Assembly: GCA_032718475.1 (NCBI GenBank)
Contig: JAUCBJ010008137.1
Location: 1-64,000 of the forward strand
Source: Nemertoderma westbladi
Lineage: Eukaryota > Xenacoelomorpha > Nemertodermatida > Nemertodermatidae
Length of the DNA stretch: 64,000 bases
Direction: 5' to 3'
Shown: in pieces, positions 53,401 through 63,834 of the stretch
How positions within the stretch are numbered: position 1 is the stretch's first letter
Layout: each line of letters starts with the position of its first letter
Translations under genes and position numbers: made by a program
Notes under the pieces: generated by a model
What the model was told of the DNA's origin: nothing
Databases searched by the model: none
Seen by the model: only the letters and a program-made list of their open reading frames with translations

Positions 53401-54214
53401 GGCGGTAAATCCCCAGACGATGATGTCGGAAGGATATATCTCCGCTATGCCCCAATATGACGAACTTATCGAGGTTGTCGATATTTTGCCCCACGACAGC
53501 GGATTCCGAGTGGTGCGCGAGTATCTGTTACAAATTCACCCGGATAACAAAAACACGTGGAATTTTCAGAAAGTCGTTAATCGGATTACGTATGGTGAAT
53601 TCGATCGTTTCCGAACTGAAAAACGGAATAAAGGAGCTTGGTTAACCGTCGCATGGGCGTACCGAGCCGCGTTTTACCATAAACGTATACGAGCGAGCGT
53701 ATTCGAGGAAGAGGAGGTCCTAGAGGCGACAAATATACCAGCCACTCCGGTTGCGCCGTCTGCACGTCACCCTCGGGAGGACGGACAGGGTAGGATCATA
53801 CGGGTCCAGAAAGTGGGCCAACAATTAAAGAAAATTATTAATGTAGAAGAACGCAAGGGAGTTGAGCCGACTATTCGAGTCACTCGGGATACGGTATCAC
53901 TTCCAAGAGAACCAGTAGGAGGATCGGGACATACACCAGCTGATCAACAGGGGGCGCAAGCTACTCTTGGGTCTGCGTCGTCCGCCTTTCGCGCGTTCCC
54001 AGACGTTCTACCAACTGTAGTGACGACTGATCGGTCACGAGGAATCGGTCGAGGTTTTGGGATGCCAAATAGACGAATTTGCGAGGAAATAGTCGCACCG
54101 TCTCTCAACGTCCCAAGTAAACCAGTGACTCGCCCCACGAGTCCCATATCGCGAGCAAAGTCACCTGTGCGCAGTTTTCGAGGACGCGGCAGGGCTCGAT
54201 CCACTAAGCGATAA
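50489..54214 (+). CDS. Second ORF: DEDD exonuclease-like domain plus three zinc knuckles
   Basis: ATG at 50489, 1241 residues, intact. The N-terminal 400 residues are unrecognised and charged. Residues about 465-690 read as a 3'-5' exonuclease fold: ExoI D471-x-E473 in FYDNEGGSH, followed by TIQIRAADGVLHVF; ExoII KVGSGVREDL with D561; VDTRPL (D582); and an ExoIII-like YYLAIES, where Y666-x3-E670 replaces the usual Y-x3-D. Three knuckles follow: C866-C869-H874-C879, C891-C894-H900-C905 and C912-C915-H920-C925. The tail is Arg/Ser-rich (FRGRGRARSTKR). There is no signal peptide or membrane segment, so it is not an envelope protein. The fold call is my motif reading, not a search. It could act on small RNAs or on the element's own RNA/cDNA, or be an inactive RNA-binding accessory. 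Confidence 0.75.
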   Translation: MEKGIQGEPRWGYDIQEEAAAPFERFGAKDYTIFGIKELSESTAKLARTKYDSNVLKRRQNALNERIESLRQTFNELYPYDALCDTGDISEDPDTEISRLYHTMQYLKAHEPMPAVRNEFDGMHLYRRTRGDDRETKEAFSVYKLYYQCGSCMREQRNAIPMRLNKENPEPILARCSNHQQLRYQEGGYPLSNPYHSFAMTGPKAGETVIYPPKVVEPDVFELTLDEANQSTREKKEALSLYRAYKAFEKGEMEEWGGRLASLPCHWTSHDQTSAKEMTPEVFESINFAQNVIQRLQIASPERPREMQPYSTSATKPLSTTLNFPISIPVRQDTTYEIPIVDHPEIISNLEFLPAVVFSDMSKIYDLRRHITQKVVYNVPPHIQDFKELDRAGADIAPSNLKGYLTKTIRLWIGTGTFESDTDIAADWRGKVIRFDEDKDIEKIWQPSEELLDEWTRTFRSFQENGYMFYDNEGGSHQQSLTSKTIQIRAADGVLHVFSRQRSDKRMPIPPANTKRHHLITDIVKKMDQACNIDARMLPKMVRNMILDKTVVKVGSGVREDLISDFAGMTDSDDRLPTPYVDTRPLILWSIEQGYFREYNTQKTGTGYISYLLFNWDYKEGKRNKYIETYGEGDTPDMSEFESQLKWRGCVYWAITSPPRAVLQYYLAIESSVNVCLIADIVSRTLKRHPLCLGEDHTFYMEGRIRTDVFRRFLEPFYNSDAQCNAFTRAGFSIFRDVYLRCAGSLIERPSMFTLLPYEGERIVEITDESRQTRAPIGHLGDEFEVTTTIADDPLEELLEIERNLPKKSQTEIRQLEATDAIVCIQPSETYQPIDPDDYDYSMGGSARPIGDLIYERVWYPANTMCSKCGVAGHHMAKCSGKHITTTQLICGWCGDQGSHTFYTCWRFMAQCTYCNIKGHRASECQLRDIPYEHESVKLVRKLFDEWEDLADEHVSAQRRRFPMRAHLGFWAVNPQTMMSEGYISAMPQYDELIEVVDILPHDSGFRVVREYLLQIHPDNKNTWNFQKVVNRITYGEFDRFRTEKRNKGAWLTVAWAYRAAFYHKRIRASVFEEEEVLEATNIPATPVAPSARHPREDGQGRIIRVQKVGQQLKKIINVEERKGVEPTIRVTRDTVSLPREPVGGSGHTPADQQGAQATLGSASSAFRAFPDVLPTVVTTDRSRGIGRGFGMPNRRICEEIVAPSLNVPSKPVTRPTSPISRAKSPVRSFRGRGRARSTKR

Positions 54215-55061
54215 AAGGGAGGGCAAGGGTGGACGGAAGACTCGTGAGCCTTTCTTATGATCTTGTGATTTATTTGAATTTATATTTATATTTGTGTTTA
54301 TTCCGAACTTATGCAATTTATATTATTCCGAACTTATGCAATTTGTATTGTTCCGAATTTATGAAATTTAGAAATAAGAACTCATATTTAGTAAAACTTA
54401 TATTTAGTAAAACTTATAGTTGTAAGAATTTATATTTTATATTTGTGATTATTCCGAACTTATGCAATTTATATTGTTCCGAATATTATGCAATTTATAT
54501 TTTATAAGCAGTATTTGTATTTACAGTGAAATAGAAAGTAAGAGTAGATAGAAGACTCGTGGGCCTTTCTTATAGTTTCATTTGTAAAGTGTTATATTTT
54601 GTATTTAGAAAGTTTTATAGTCAGAAAGTTTTGTGCTTAGAAAGACTCATATTTGTAATTATTCCGAACTTATGCAATCTACATTTAGGTACGAAAGTAT
54701 TTGTAATTACTTGAATTTATGCAATATTTGAGATGCAATAGTAGATGGAAGACTCGCGAGCCTTTCTTATTGTTTTCATTTATTTGTATTTGTAATTGTT
54801 TGAATTTATGCAATATTGAGATGCAATAGATTTATATTGGTGAATTTAATTTAGATTTATATTGTACTTACTTAGTAAAGCCTTAAATACGTAAAGTTTG
54901 AATTTGTAAGTATTTTGTATCGAATCATTACGTAGAAAGGAAGTATTATTTGAAATTTAATTGTAAATATGTAAGTACGCCCTAAGTATTCTATAGTTTA
55001 ATTGATTATTGGTGAAAACCGTATATTTTATGCACGATAATATCCTGTTTTCATGGAGCGG
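54215..55061 (+). repeat. AT-rich repetitive 3' region with motif copies
   Basis: Repeats of ATTCCGAACTTATGCAATTT (about 54301, 54330, 54450, 54660) and three copies of the 20-nt motif (54235, 54550, 54747), ending in a weak purine tract (GGAGCGG) at the 3' LTR. No gene. Confidence 0.8.
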
Positions 55062-56877
55062 TATAGAATTATATTCCCTAAATGCCGTGGATTTTCAAAA
55101 TTTTATTTTTATTCGAATTAACTTTGTAAAGATTGCCTTGAGTTCTCATTCGTATTGGTTCTATCATTTGTACATCTATCGGTCAAGTGGTTCAGTAGCT
55201 CAGTTGGTAGAGCGTTGGAAATTATATGTGTAGTAGGTATTGAGTTCAAATCCTAGTAAGTGCGAATTATTTTTTGTGTAGAATTTCAACTCATTTAAAT
55301 TAACCGCTACAAATTAATTGCATTTGTCTGTACCAATGAGACTGTAGTTATTTGATTGTAACCAATGTCGTGCAAGTTATATATTAGCTGGACCAATAGC
55401 TATCTTTAAAACCCCGTTAGAACCCATAGAACAATCGAGAATTTTCTCGATTGATTGCAGCACAAATTTAGTATATAAAGGTGCGATTCGTTCATTAGTT
55501 ATCAATCAGTCTCTCAATCTTTAAAGTCAGAATATTCTCTCAGCTTTTCTATCTGTTTTACCATGGATTCACTACGGTGAACAAACTCAGGGACAGGATG
55601 GCCGGCTAGAGATCGGGCCGCAGCAATGAACGGGAACATCACGGGAATGTAGACGAGAGACAACCCGCAATACCATTTAGAGTTATTCGCCCATCGCCTG
55701 AAAGGTTAGACAGCGTTCGATCCTTGCTACCTAAGTATAAGACCAAAAGATCAAAAGGTAGACGTAGTGACACGCTGTAAGCCCAAAATTACATCATAGG
55801 GACTGTACTGTCTTGATTCAGGAAAACCCACAGTAGACCTTCACATTCCTACGGGGGAGGGAGAGCGCAGGCAGATACTAGTACGCAGATAAGACGTAGG
55901 CACACCGGTACAAGGCATACACATTGGTTAGGGTGCAGCAAACTGTACGCTTAACTCTTGCTAAGTACAGGTGTGTGTGCGACTATTTGTAGTACGACGG
56001 TGTCCATTGCATTAGAACTTGTAGGCTAGGGGGGTTGCTGTGTTTTCACCTGAATTGGGATTGTACCGTTCAGGCGGTAGGGCAGTTTACGTACTAGGCG
56101 CAAATAAATTGAGGCTATCAGGGATATACTAACATCTACCGTGTCCCCGCCAACGCCCTAATAGGAAGTTACCCGGACTACCTGGGTGACTAAAATTCTA
56201 GATAGGAGCCAGGATAGCTATTAGTACCTGTACGCCTACAGTAGTAAACTAACACATCTCTTCTTAGTATCAGGGACCTGGTACCTAAAATTGCCGAATT
56301 CTGGGCGTAGTATTAACCTTATGCCTGAATTTGAGTCCTGGAAATACGCAAGAGGGGAAGGAACCTTATCATTCGTGAGTATTGGACCTACAAGTTACAA
56401 AAATTAGAATATTCGTAAAATGCACACCGTACCCAGTAATTATATATGTGAAGGAGCAAAACTGTTTTGACCGTTCAGAATTAACACACGCGCGTTAGAA
56501 ATTATTTACACCTCGAAATATATAAAATTAACTTTGTCCGTACTGTGCTTTGCCCGCTAGTTAGACATCTCCAAATCTCTGTCTGTACCTAGCTAGCGTC
56601 TCTTCGCCCAACCATATAAATCACACCGCGGCAAAGTATACGAGCCCCTTAGTCCGTCAGTGAGTCAGCCTGATTTTAGGATTCGCTGCGCGGGATTTGT
56701 TTTATCGAAGTTTGTCTGCTCGTAGACTGTTTTCTGCCTCACCGGTTATAAGAGATCGATACTGCAATATATTCGTTTACTTAGAGTTTACTGTTTTGGT
56801 GAGAAGGTCGGATTTATGATTTGATTTACAAACTTTACAGTAGGATATTGCAGGTATTGTTACCGTCTCTTCCAATA
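55062..56877 (+). repeat. 3' LTR of the giant element, 1816 bp
   Basis: Same length and almost the same sequence as 34047-35862, including the tRNA-like (55189-55263), dyad and TATA elements. Followed by the CGGGG duplication and the rest of repeat copy B. Confidence 0.88.
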
Positions 56878-57106
56878 CGGGGTATAGCTATTAATAACCA
56901 GTAGCTAAATTATTAACATGGCTCCAAACGCCACCATAAATATAAGCTAACTTATTTATAACATAATTTATGTCATTTTTACATTTATTTATACAGCAAC
57001 TAATACAATTTGTTCAATTTGTGCTTATAATATATATACAATTATTTCGTGATGTTACAATTTTGGAATAAAACTACATACATACTTGTTGCAAAGTACT
57101 TTATGG
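56878..57106 (+). repeat. Tail of 130-bp array element, copy B
   Basis: Resumes after the giant element: GGTATAGCTATTAATAACC and ATGGCTCCAAACGCCACC, as in copy A near 28.89-28.96 kb. Confidence 0.8.
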
Positions 57107-57430
57107 TGTTCTGATCCTCGTAGCTTTATTTTCACTCACTCACTAACGTTCGTTCGTGTAACAAAGCCACTCGGATCATCACACTGTAAAGTGCTACTTT
57201 ACACACAAGTATGTAAATAGTTATTACAGTGTTATGATCCTCGTGGCTTTATTTTCACTCACTCACTAACGTTCGTTCGTGTGACAAGGACACTCGGATC
57301 ATCACACTGCAAAGTGCTGCTTTACACATAAGTATGTAAATAGTTATTACAGTGTTCTGATCCTCGTGGCTTTATTTTCACTCACTCACTAACGTTCGTT
57401 CGTGTAACTAAAGCACTCGGATCATAGTGA
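57107..57430 (+). repeat. 123-bp tandem repeat, nearly three copies
   Basis: GATCCTCGT words at 57113, 57236 and 57359. Each unit has an inverted pair (GATCCTCGTGGCTTT and AAGCCACTCGGATC) around CACTCACTCACTAACGTTCG. Confidence 0.92.
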
Positions 57431-60360
57431 AGGATAGCTCCTTCACACATATTCTTCTTTATATGATGGAGGACTGGGATGTGTGTTGATATGCAAGAGA
57501 TAGTGAAGGATAGATTCTTCACACATATTCTTCCTCATATGGAGGACTGTGTTGTGTTTTGATATGCAAGAGATAGTGAAGAATACCTCCTTCACACATA
57601 GGCCTATTCTTCCTTATATGGAGGACTGGGTTGTGTGTTGATATGCAATAGATAGTGAAGGATAGCTCCTTCACACATAGTCTTCTTTATATGGAGGACT
57701 GGGATGTGTGTTGATATGCAAGAGATAGTGAAGAATAGCTCCTTCACACATAGGTCTATTCTCCCTTATATGGAGGACTGGGTTGTGTGTTGATATGCAA
57801 TAGATAGTGAAGGATAGCTCCTTCACACATAGTCTTCTTTATATGGAGGATCTGGGATGTGTGTTGATATGCAAGAAATAGTGAAGGATAGCTCCTTCAC
57901 ACATAGTCTTCCTCATATGGAGGACTGGGTTGTGTTTTGATATGCAAGAGATAGTGAAGAATAGCTCCTTCACACATAGGCCTATTCTTCCTTATATGGA
58001 GGACTGGGTTGTGTGTTGATATGCAATAGATAGTGAAGGATAGCTCCTTCACACATAGTCTTCTTTATATGGAGGACTGGGATGTATGTTGATATGCAAG
58101 AGATAGTGAAGAATAGCTCCTTCACACATAGGTCTATTCTCCCTTATATGGAGGACTGGGTTGTGTGTTGATATGCAATAGATAGTGAAGGATAGCTCCT
58201 TCACACATAGTCTTCTTTATATGGAGGATCTGGGATGTGTGTTGATATGCAAGAAATAGTGAAGGATAGCTCCTTCACACATAGTCTTCCTCATATGGAG
58301 GACTGGGTTGTGTTTTGATATGCAATAGATAGTGAAGGATAGCTCCTTCACACATAGTCTTCTTTATATGGAGGACTGGGATGTGTGTTGATATGCAAGA
58401 TAAAGTGAAGGATAGCTCCTTCACACATAGGCCTATTCTTCCTTATATGGAGGACTGGGTTGTGTGTTGATATGCAATAGATAGTGAAGGATAGCTCCTT
58501 CACACATAGTCTTCTTTATATGGAGGACTGGGATGTGTGTTGATATGCAAGATATAGTGAAGGATAGCTCCTTCACACATAGGCCTATTCTTCCTTATAT
58601 GGAGGACTGGGTTGTGTTTTGATATGCAAGAGATAGTGAAGAATAGCTCCTTCACACATAGGCCTATTCTTCCTTATATGGAGGACTGGGTTGTGTGTTG
58701 ATATGCAATAGATAGTGAAGGATAGCTCCTTCACACATAGTCTTCTTTATATGGAGGACTGGGATGTGTGTTGATATGCAAGAGGTAGTGAAGAATAGCT
58801 CCTTCACACATAGGCCTATTCTTCCTTATATGGAGGACTGGGTTGTGTGTTGATATGCAATAGATAGTGAAGGATAGCTCCTTAACACATAGTCTTCTTT
58901 ATATGGAGGACTGGGATGTGTGTTGATATGCAAGAGATAGTGAAGGATAGCTCCTTCACACATAGTCTTCTTTATATGGAGGACTGGGATGTGTGATGAT
59001 ATGCAAGAGATAGTGAAGGATAGCTCCTTCACACATAGTCTTCTTTATATGGAGGACTGGGATGTGTGTTGATATGCAAGAGATAGTGAAGGATAGCTCC
59101 TTCACACATAGTCTTCTTTATATGGAGGACTGGGATGTGTGATGATATGCAAGAGATAGTGAAGGATAGCTCTTTCACACATAGTCTTCTTTATATGGAG
59201 GACTGGGATGTGTGATGATATGCAAGAGATAGTGAAGGATAGCCCCTTCACACATAGTCTTCCTCATATGGAGGACTGGGTTGTGTTTTGATATGCAAGA
59301 GATAGTGAAGAATAGCTCCTTCACACATAGGCCTATTCTTCCTTATATGGAGGACTGGGTTGTGTGTTGATATGCAATAGATAGTGAAGGATAGCTCCTT
59401 CACACATAGTCTTCTTTATATGGAGGACTGGGATGTGTGTTGATATGCAAGAGATAGTGAAGGATAGCTCCTTCACACATATTCTTCTTTATATGATGGA
59501 GGACTGGGATGTGTGTTGATATGCAAGAGATATTGAAGGATAGCTACTTCACACAAGGGCCTATTCTTCCTTATATGGAGGACTGGGATGTGAGTTTATA
59601 TGCAAGATATAGTGAAGGATAGCTCCTTCACACATAGGCCTATTCTTCCTTATATGGAGGACTGGGATGTGTGTTGATATGCAAGATATAGTGAAGGATA
59701 GCTCCTTCACACATAGGCCTATTCTTCCTTATATGGAGGACTGGGTTGTATGTTGATATGCAATAGATAGTTAATGATAGCTCCTTCACACATAGTCTTC
59801 TTTATATGGAGGACTGGGTTGTGTGTTGATATGCAAGAGATAGTGAAGGATAGCTACTTCACACATAGGCCTATTCTTCCTTATATATAGGACTGGGATG
59901 TGTGTTGATGATATGCAAGAGATAGTGAAGGATAGCTCCTTCACACATAGTCTTCCTTATATGGAGGACTGGGTTGTGTTTTGATATGCAAGAGATAGTG
60001 AAGAATAGCTCCTTCACACATAGGCCTATTCTTCCTTATATGGAGGACTGGGTTGTGTGTTGATATGCAATAGATAGTGAAGGTTAGCTCCTTCACACAT
60101 AGTCTTCTTTATATGGAGGACTGGGTTGTGTGTTGATATGCAAGAGATAGTGAAGGATAGCTACTTCACACATAGGCCTATTCTTCCTTATATGGAGGAC
60201 TGGGATGTGTGTTGATATGCAATAGATAGTGAAGGATAGCTCCTTCACACATATTCTTCTTTATATGGAGGACTGGGATGTGTGTTGATATGCAAGAGAT
60301 AGTGAAGGATAGCTTATTCACACATAAGTTTCTTTATATAGCACGATGGGTTGTGTGTTG
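57424..60360 (+). repeat. Satellite array of 73-80 bp monomers, about 39 copies
   Basis: Two main monomer types alternate: one with CATAGTCTTCTTTATATGG, the other with GGCCTATTCTTCCTTATATGG. Each holds GATATGCAA and the perfect hairpin GTGAAGGA-TAGC-TCCTTCAC. Distinctive variants recur 378 bp apart (for example at 57751 and 58129), showing a five-monomer higher-order unit. Confidence 0.95.
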
Positions 60361-61055
60361 AGACAAATAGAGGGAAAAGAGAGAAGAGAGGAGTTGGGTC
60401 GCAGAGAGGGTCTCAAGGCCAGTACTGGGCCAGTACTACTATGGATACGTGTCGGTTCCAGAATGTATGTCTCTGCTAGGGGTACTGGATTTATAACTAT
60501 CTTGCCTGGATCTAGGTGATGTACCTGGTGCAGATCATAGGTGATGTACTTACGAGTAGGTTTAGTGTAATATACTTCACTTGCACTATCTCTACCTGTA
60601 TCTTCACCTGGCGATAAATAGCTTGTATTGTCTATGTGGTATACAGTTTGTACAGGCAGTAGTTATTTGTGATGTATATAGGAAAGGTAAATTTGTGTGG
60701 GTCATCCGTGTAAGGTTGATTCACTTGAGACTTGAATGGGAGGTTGTTGAGGCTTTGAGTCACTCTCACTAAAATGTCATTATCAGAAATCTGGCTCGAC
60801 CTATAATCTTCTGCATGAATGCCTGTTATGTCAGAAGCAATCTGGAGAATGTGGATACCTGGTTTCGTGGCCTCGGATGGTAACTGCATAAGAGGCACTT
60901 AACAAGTCATTGTTTAATACTAGTTGCTGTTCAATTCTTCCTTGCCCTGGCTTGCTCATTTTTCATAACACGCATGTCTGTTACGTCGTGTCGAAAATTC
61001 TCATTCTTGCTTACCCTTCATTTTGGATTCATTGAGGTGATGCAGTTCCTCGTTA
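60361..61055. other. Intergenic DNA
   Basis: Nothing recognised; begins where the satellite decays. Confidence 0.5.
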
Positions 61056-61190
61056 ATGTCCATCGGAATGGCGGTCCAAAAAAATAACCACCTTCACTTT
61101 GTAGGACATTGGTTTCGCCATGAGGCCCAACCAGTGCGTAATCCTGTGCTTTGGCGGACGACGCAATGGCATCGGGTTGCTGGGGCCCAG
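61056..61190 (+). pseudogene. LINE family 1 or 2 C-terminal relic
   Basis: The plus strand reads LHFVGHWFRHEAQPVRNPVLW, matching the RLRFAGHCFRRE-type C-terminal motif of the families above. Short and degraded. Confidence 0.55.
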
Positions 61191-62320
61191 TGCAACTTTC
61201 AAACTCAGAAAGAATTTATTATTCCCTGGTATTTAATGTTTTTGTTTGTTTGTTTATGTTTAATGTGTAATTTATTGTCTATTTTATCTGAGCTTTCAAT
61301 ATCAACTTGAGTTGGATATATCACGGCAATTTGTTCCTCAAATAAAGGAAAGAATACTCAGAAGATAGGAACTTCAGTGTCAGAAAACCTGCACAGCACA
61401 CATGCAAACAGGTAGGCCTATAACAGCTCAGTTCTGTACTGTACTGTACTTGCCTACAGTATTTCATAAAATAATGCAATAATATAATTTTATAGTCCTA
61501 CACTGTTATAGGCCTAGTACAGTACACCCACTAGCAGGGCGCATAGCCATGGATGGGCAATGGCGGGGCGTGTGCCCACCCCCACCCCATTTTCGTCCAT
61601 GCCCACCCCTTTTTACTAAGAGCTAAGGGGTGGGGATTGGCAAAAAAATTTAAGTATTGTTGTTGAACATTTATTCCGGGCAAAACAACACTCCACTAAT
61701 GATAGTAAAATAAATATTATGTTGTTTTGTCCTACCGGTAGGACAGTAGAATAGAATACAGTTGTTGTTTTCGAATTGTTTCAGTTTATTGAATCATTGT
61801 CAAGGTAAAGAAGTACCGGTATTATGTAAATAAGCAGTATGGTGATTGCTGACAAACTAGTGGGATACATGCTGCAGGCTGCACTGCACCTACCTGCAGT
61901 GTGAATGCGATAATTTCGCATTCATACAGTTCACAATTAGATTAGGCCCTACCAGATAGTAGCTGTAGGTGTAATGTAATATAATAGGCCTAATAATTCT
62001 TGTTCGCGGTATTTCAACTTTCCATAACGCGAGTTGAATATTTTTTGTATTGATTTAAAATGATTATTCCGATATTACTACTGGGTGCGGGACCATGGGT
62101 TTTGGGCACATTCTATAAACTGAGGGCGATTTATGGGCGAACTTTGGGCCGACTTACAGGGTACGGGACTAATTTCATGTTTATAAGGGCCAGGGGGGGA
62201 TGGAAAATTCAAGCAGTATTCAGGTTAGCCTGATTACTATTAGGCCCTGGCCAACTTCCTGCTGCCTGTAGAGGTGGATTTGGTAACGCGCCAGGCCTAA
62301 AGGACAAGGACTGCCCTTAG
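61191..62320. other. Intergenic DNA
   Basis: AT-rich with scattered TAGGCCTA words. A GC-rich patch at 61545-61640 has CCCACCCC repeats. No gene recognised. Confidence 0.5.
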
Positions 62321-62324
62321 TGGT

Positions 62325-63035
62325 CCCTGGCCAACAGCAGTTATTACGAGCCTGAAAAGGACATCGGAACGCCAGCTGCTTGTGTCAGGGACTTGCGACG
62401 GGAAACGACACGACAGACCCCTAGCCAAGCCATACTGGTTCTCGATGATTGTTCCCTTCGGGGTTCGTGAGGGGTGGGACGGACACGCGAAAGGGTCTAC
62501 CGACTTACAGAGGAAGGGTTTGACGAGGACTGCCCTTAGCGGTCTTTGGTCAACAGCAGTTACTACGAGCCTGAAAAGGACATCGGAACGCCGGCTGCTT
62601 GCCCCAGGGATTTGCGATGGGAACCGACGACAAACCCCTTAGCCAAGCTGTACTGGTTCTCGATGATTGTTCCCTTCGGGGTTCGTGAGGGGTGGGACGG
62701 ACACGCGACGGGGTCAAAAGACAAAGGACTAGACTCTACTGGCCTACCGACTGTTCGGAGCAGTTTCTCGGCTGCCGAAGCGACTACGAGCCTGAAAGGG
62801 ACTCGGAAAGCCTAGGTGGTTGGGTTTCTGCGATGAACCGACGGACCCCTAGCCAAGCCGTACTGGTTCTCGATGATCGAACCCTTCGGGGTTCGTGAGG
62901 GGTGGGACGGACACGCGAACGGGTCCACCGACACGACAGACTCCTAGCCAAGCCGTACTGGTTCTCGATGACCGATCCCTTCGGGGTTCGAGAGGGGTGG
63001 TACGGACACGCGACAGGGTCGACCGACACCGACAC
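62325..63035 (+). repeat. Decaying GC-rich tandem repeat, about four units
   Basis: Units carry GCCAAGCCATACTGGTTCTC, CCCTTCGGGGTTCGTGAGGG and GGACGGACACGCGA, starting near 62330, 62545, 62780 and 62930, each shorter than the last. Short ORFs in it are repeat by-products. Confidence 0.85.
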
Positions 63036-63834
63036 TACGGCATCAAGACTAGGACCGAGGGAAAATCTGGGGAACATTAGTTAGGCTAAAATCTGAGCGA
63101 ACAGTGGGTAATTAAATAATATACTGTAGGGATTTATATTGTCGTGTATAATTATTGTGAATATTTGGTGTATATTGATTTGGGGAAGCCCAAAATTATT
63201 CTCAATCAGGTTCAACAGAGTTCAGTTACATTAAAGAGTATATCCAACTAATGCAGCTCTTTCTCAACCGCAACCTGCATCTCAGAAATCATTCCTTCTC
63301 CACAATCAATATCCGGTGACTGGCCGGGGCTTGGTGGTCTGTAAAGTCACGTCTCCAGCATCGGCGTTTTTCCCCCCTGGTGTTGGGATAACGGCAACAA
63401 AATTGAGAATAAATACGGTCAATTTTGACGGGGTGTCAAAATTGAGAATAAAACGCGGCCAACTTCAACTGGTGGAAGTTGAGAATCCTACAATACTCTT
63501 CAAAACTCTCTACGTGCTTGCCAGCACCCACTACGAGGAAACTCTGGTATTTGAGTTAAGACTAAGTCGTGGTTTAATTAATCAACAAACTCGATCTAAC
63601 CAACTCGTAGTCGGCAGATCACATATTTGGAGAGTTGTTAACAGGGAATGGAAGTATCGATCACACCCATTGATATAATCCAAGTTGAGCCAGGAATCTG
63701 GCACGTCGAGGTTGAAGTACAAGGAACAAACGTCGGACGATTCAGGATTACGTACGGGTGGTCCAAGCTGAGTACAATACCTACGAGGAACTGTTTTATG
63801 ACATCGCATATCTAGCTATCGACGAGGCGCTACA
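63036..63834 (+). other. Region before the partial gag; possible leader or LTR
   Basis: Contains a repeated AAAATTGAGAATAAA word (63402 and 63438) and an unrecognised 120-codon ORF (63316-63678). It could be the 5' region of the element whose gag starts at 63835, but no repeat partner is in the window. Confidence 0.3.

Larger units (their letters stand above)
34047..56877 (+). mobile_element. Giant BEL/Pao-type LTR retroelement, about 22.8 kb
   Basis: Two 1816-bp direct repeats bound the element, with CGGGG at 34042-34046 and again at 56878-56882 as a 5-bp target duplication, normal for BEL/Pao. The empty site is preserved in repeat copy A (28.88 kb). Contents: long leader with three hairpins, gag-pol of BEL type, a MITE, a separate 1241-codon ORF and a repetitive 3' region. 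Inserted later are a LINE (about 43374-46420), a 531-bp short LINE derivative and the MITE. Without these the element is still about 18.7 kb, far above the usual 5-10 kb for the group. Confidence 0.85.

Noticed and set aside
50489-54214. Envelope gene in the env position of the giant element
   Set aside because: No signal peptide, furin-like site or membrane segment; zinc knuckles and an exonuclease-like domain instead.
57424-60360. CRISPR-like repeat array
   Set aside because: Monomers are contiguous with no unique spacers, in a eukaryotic genome; it is a satellite.
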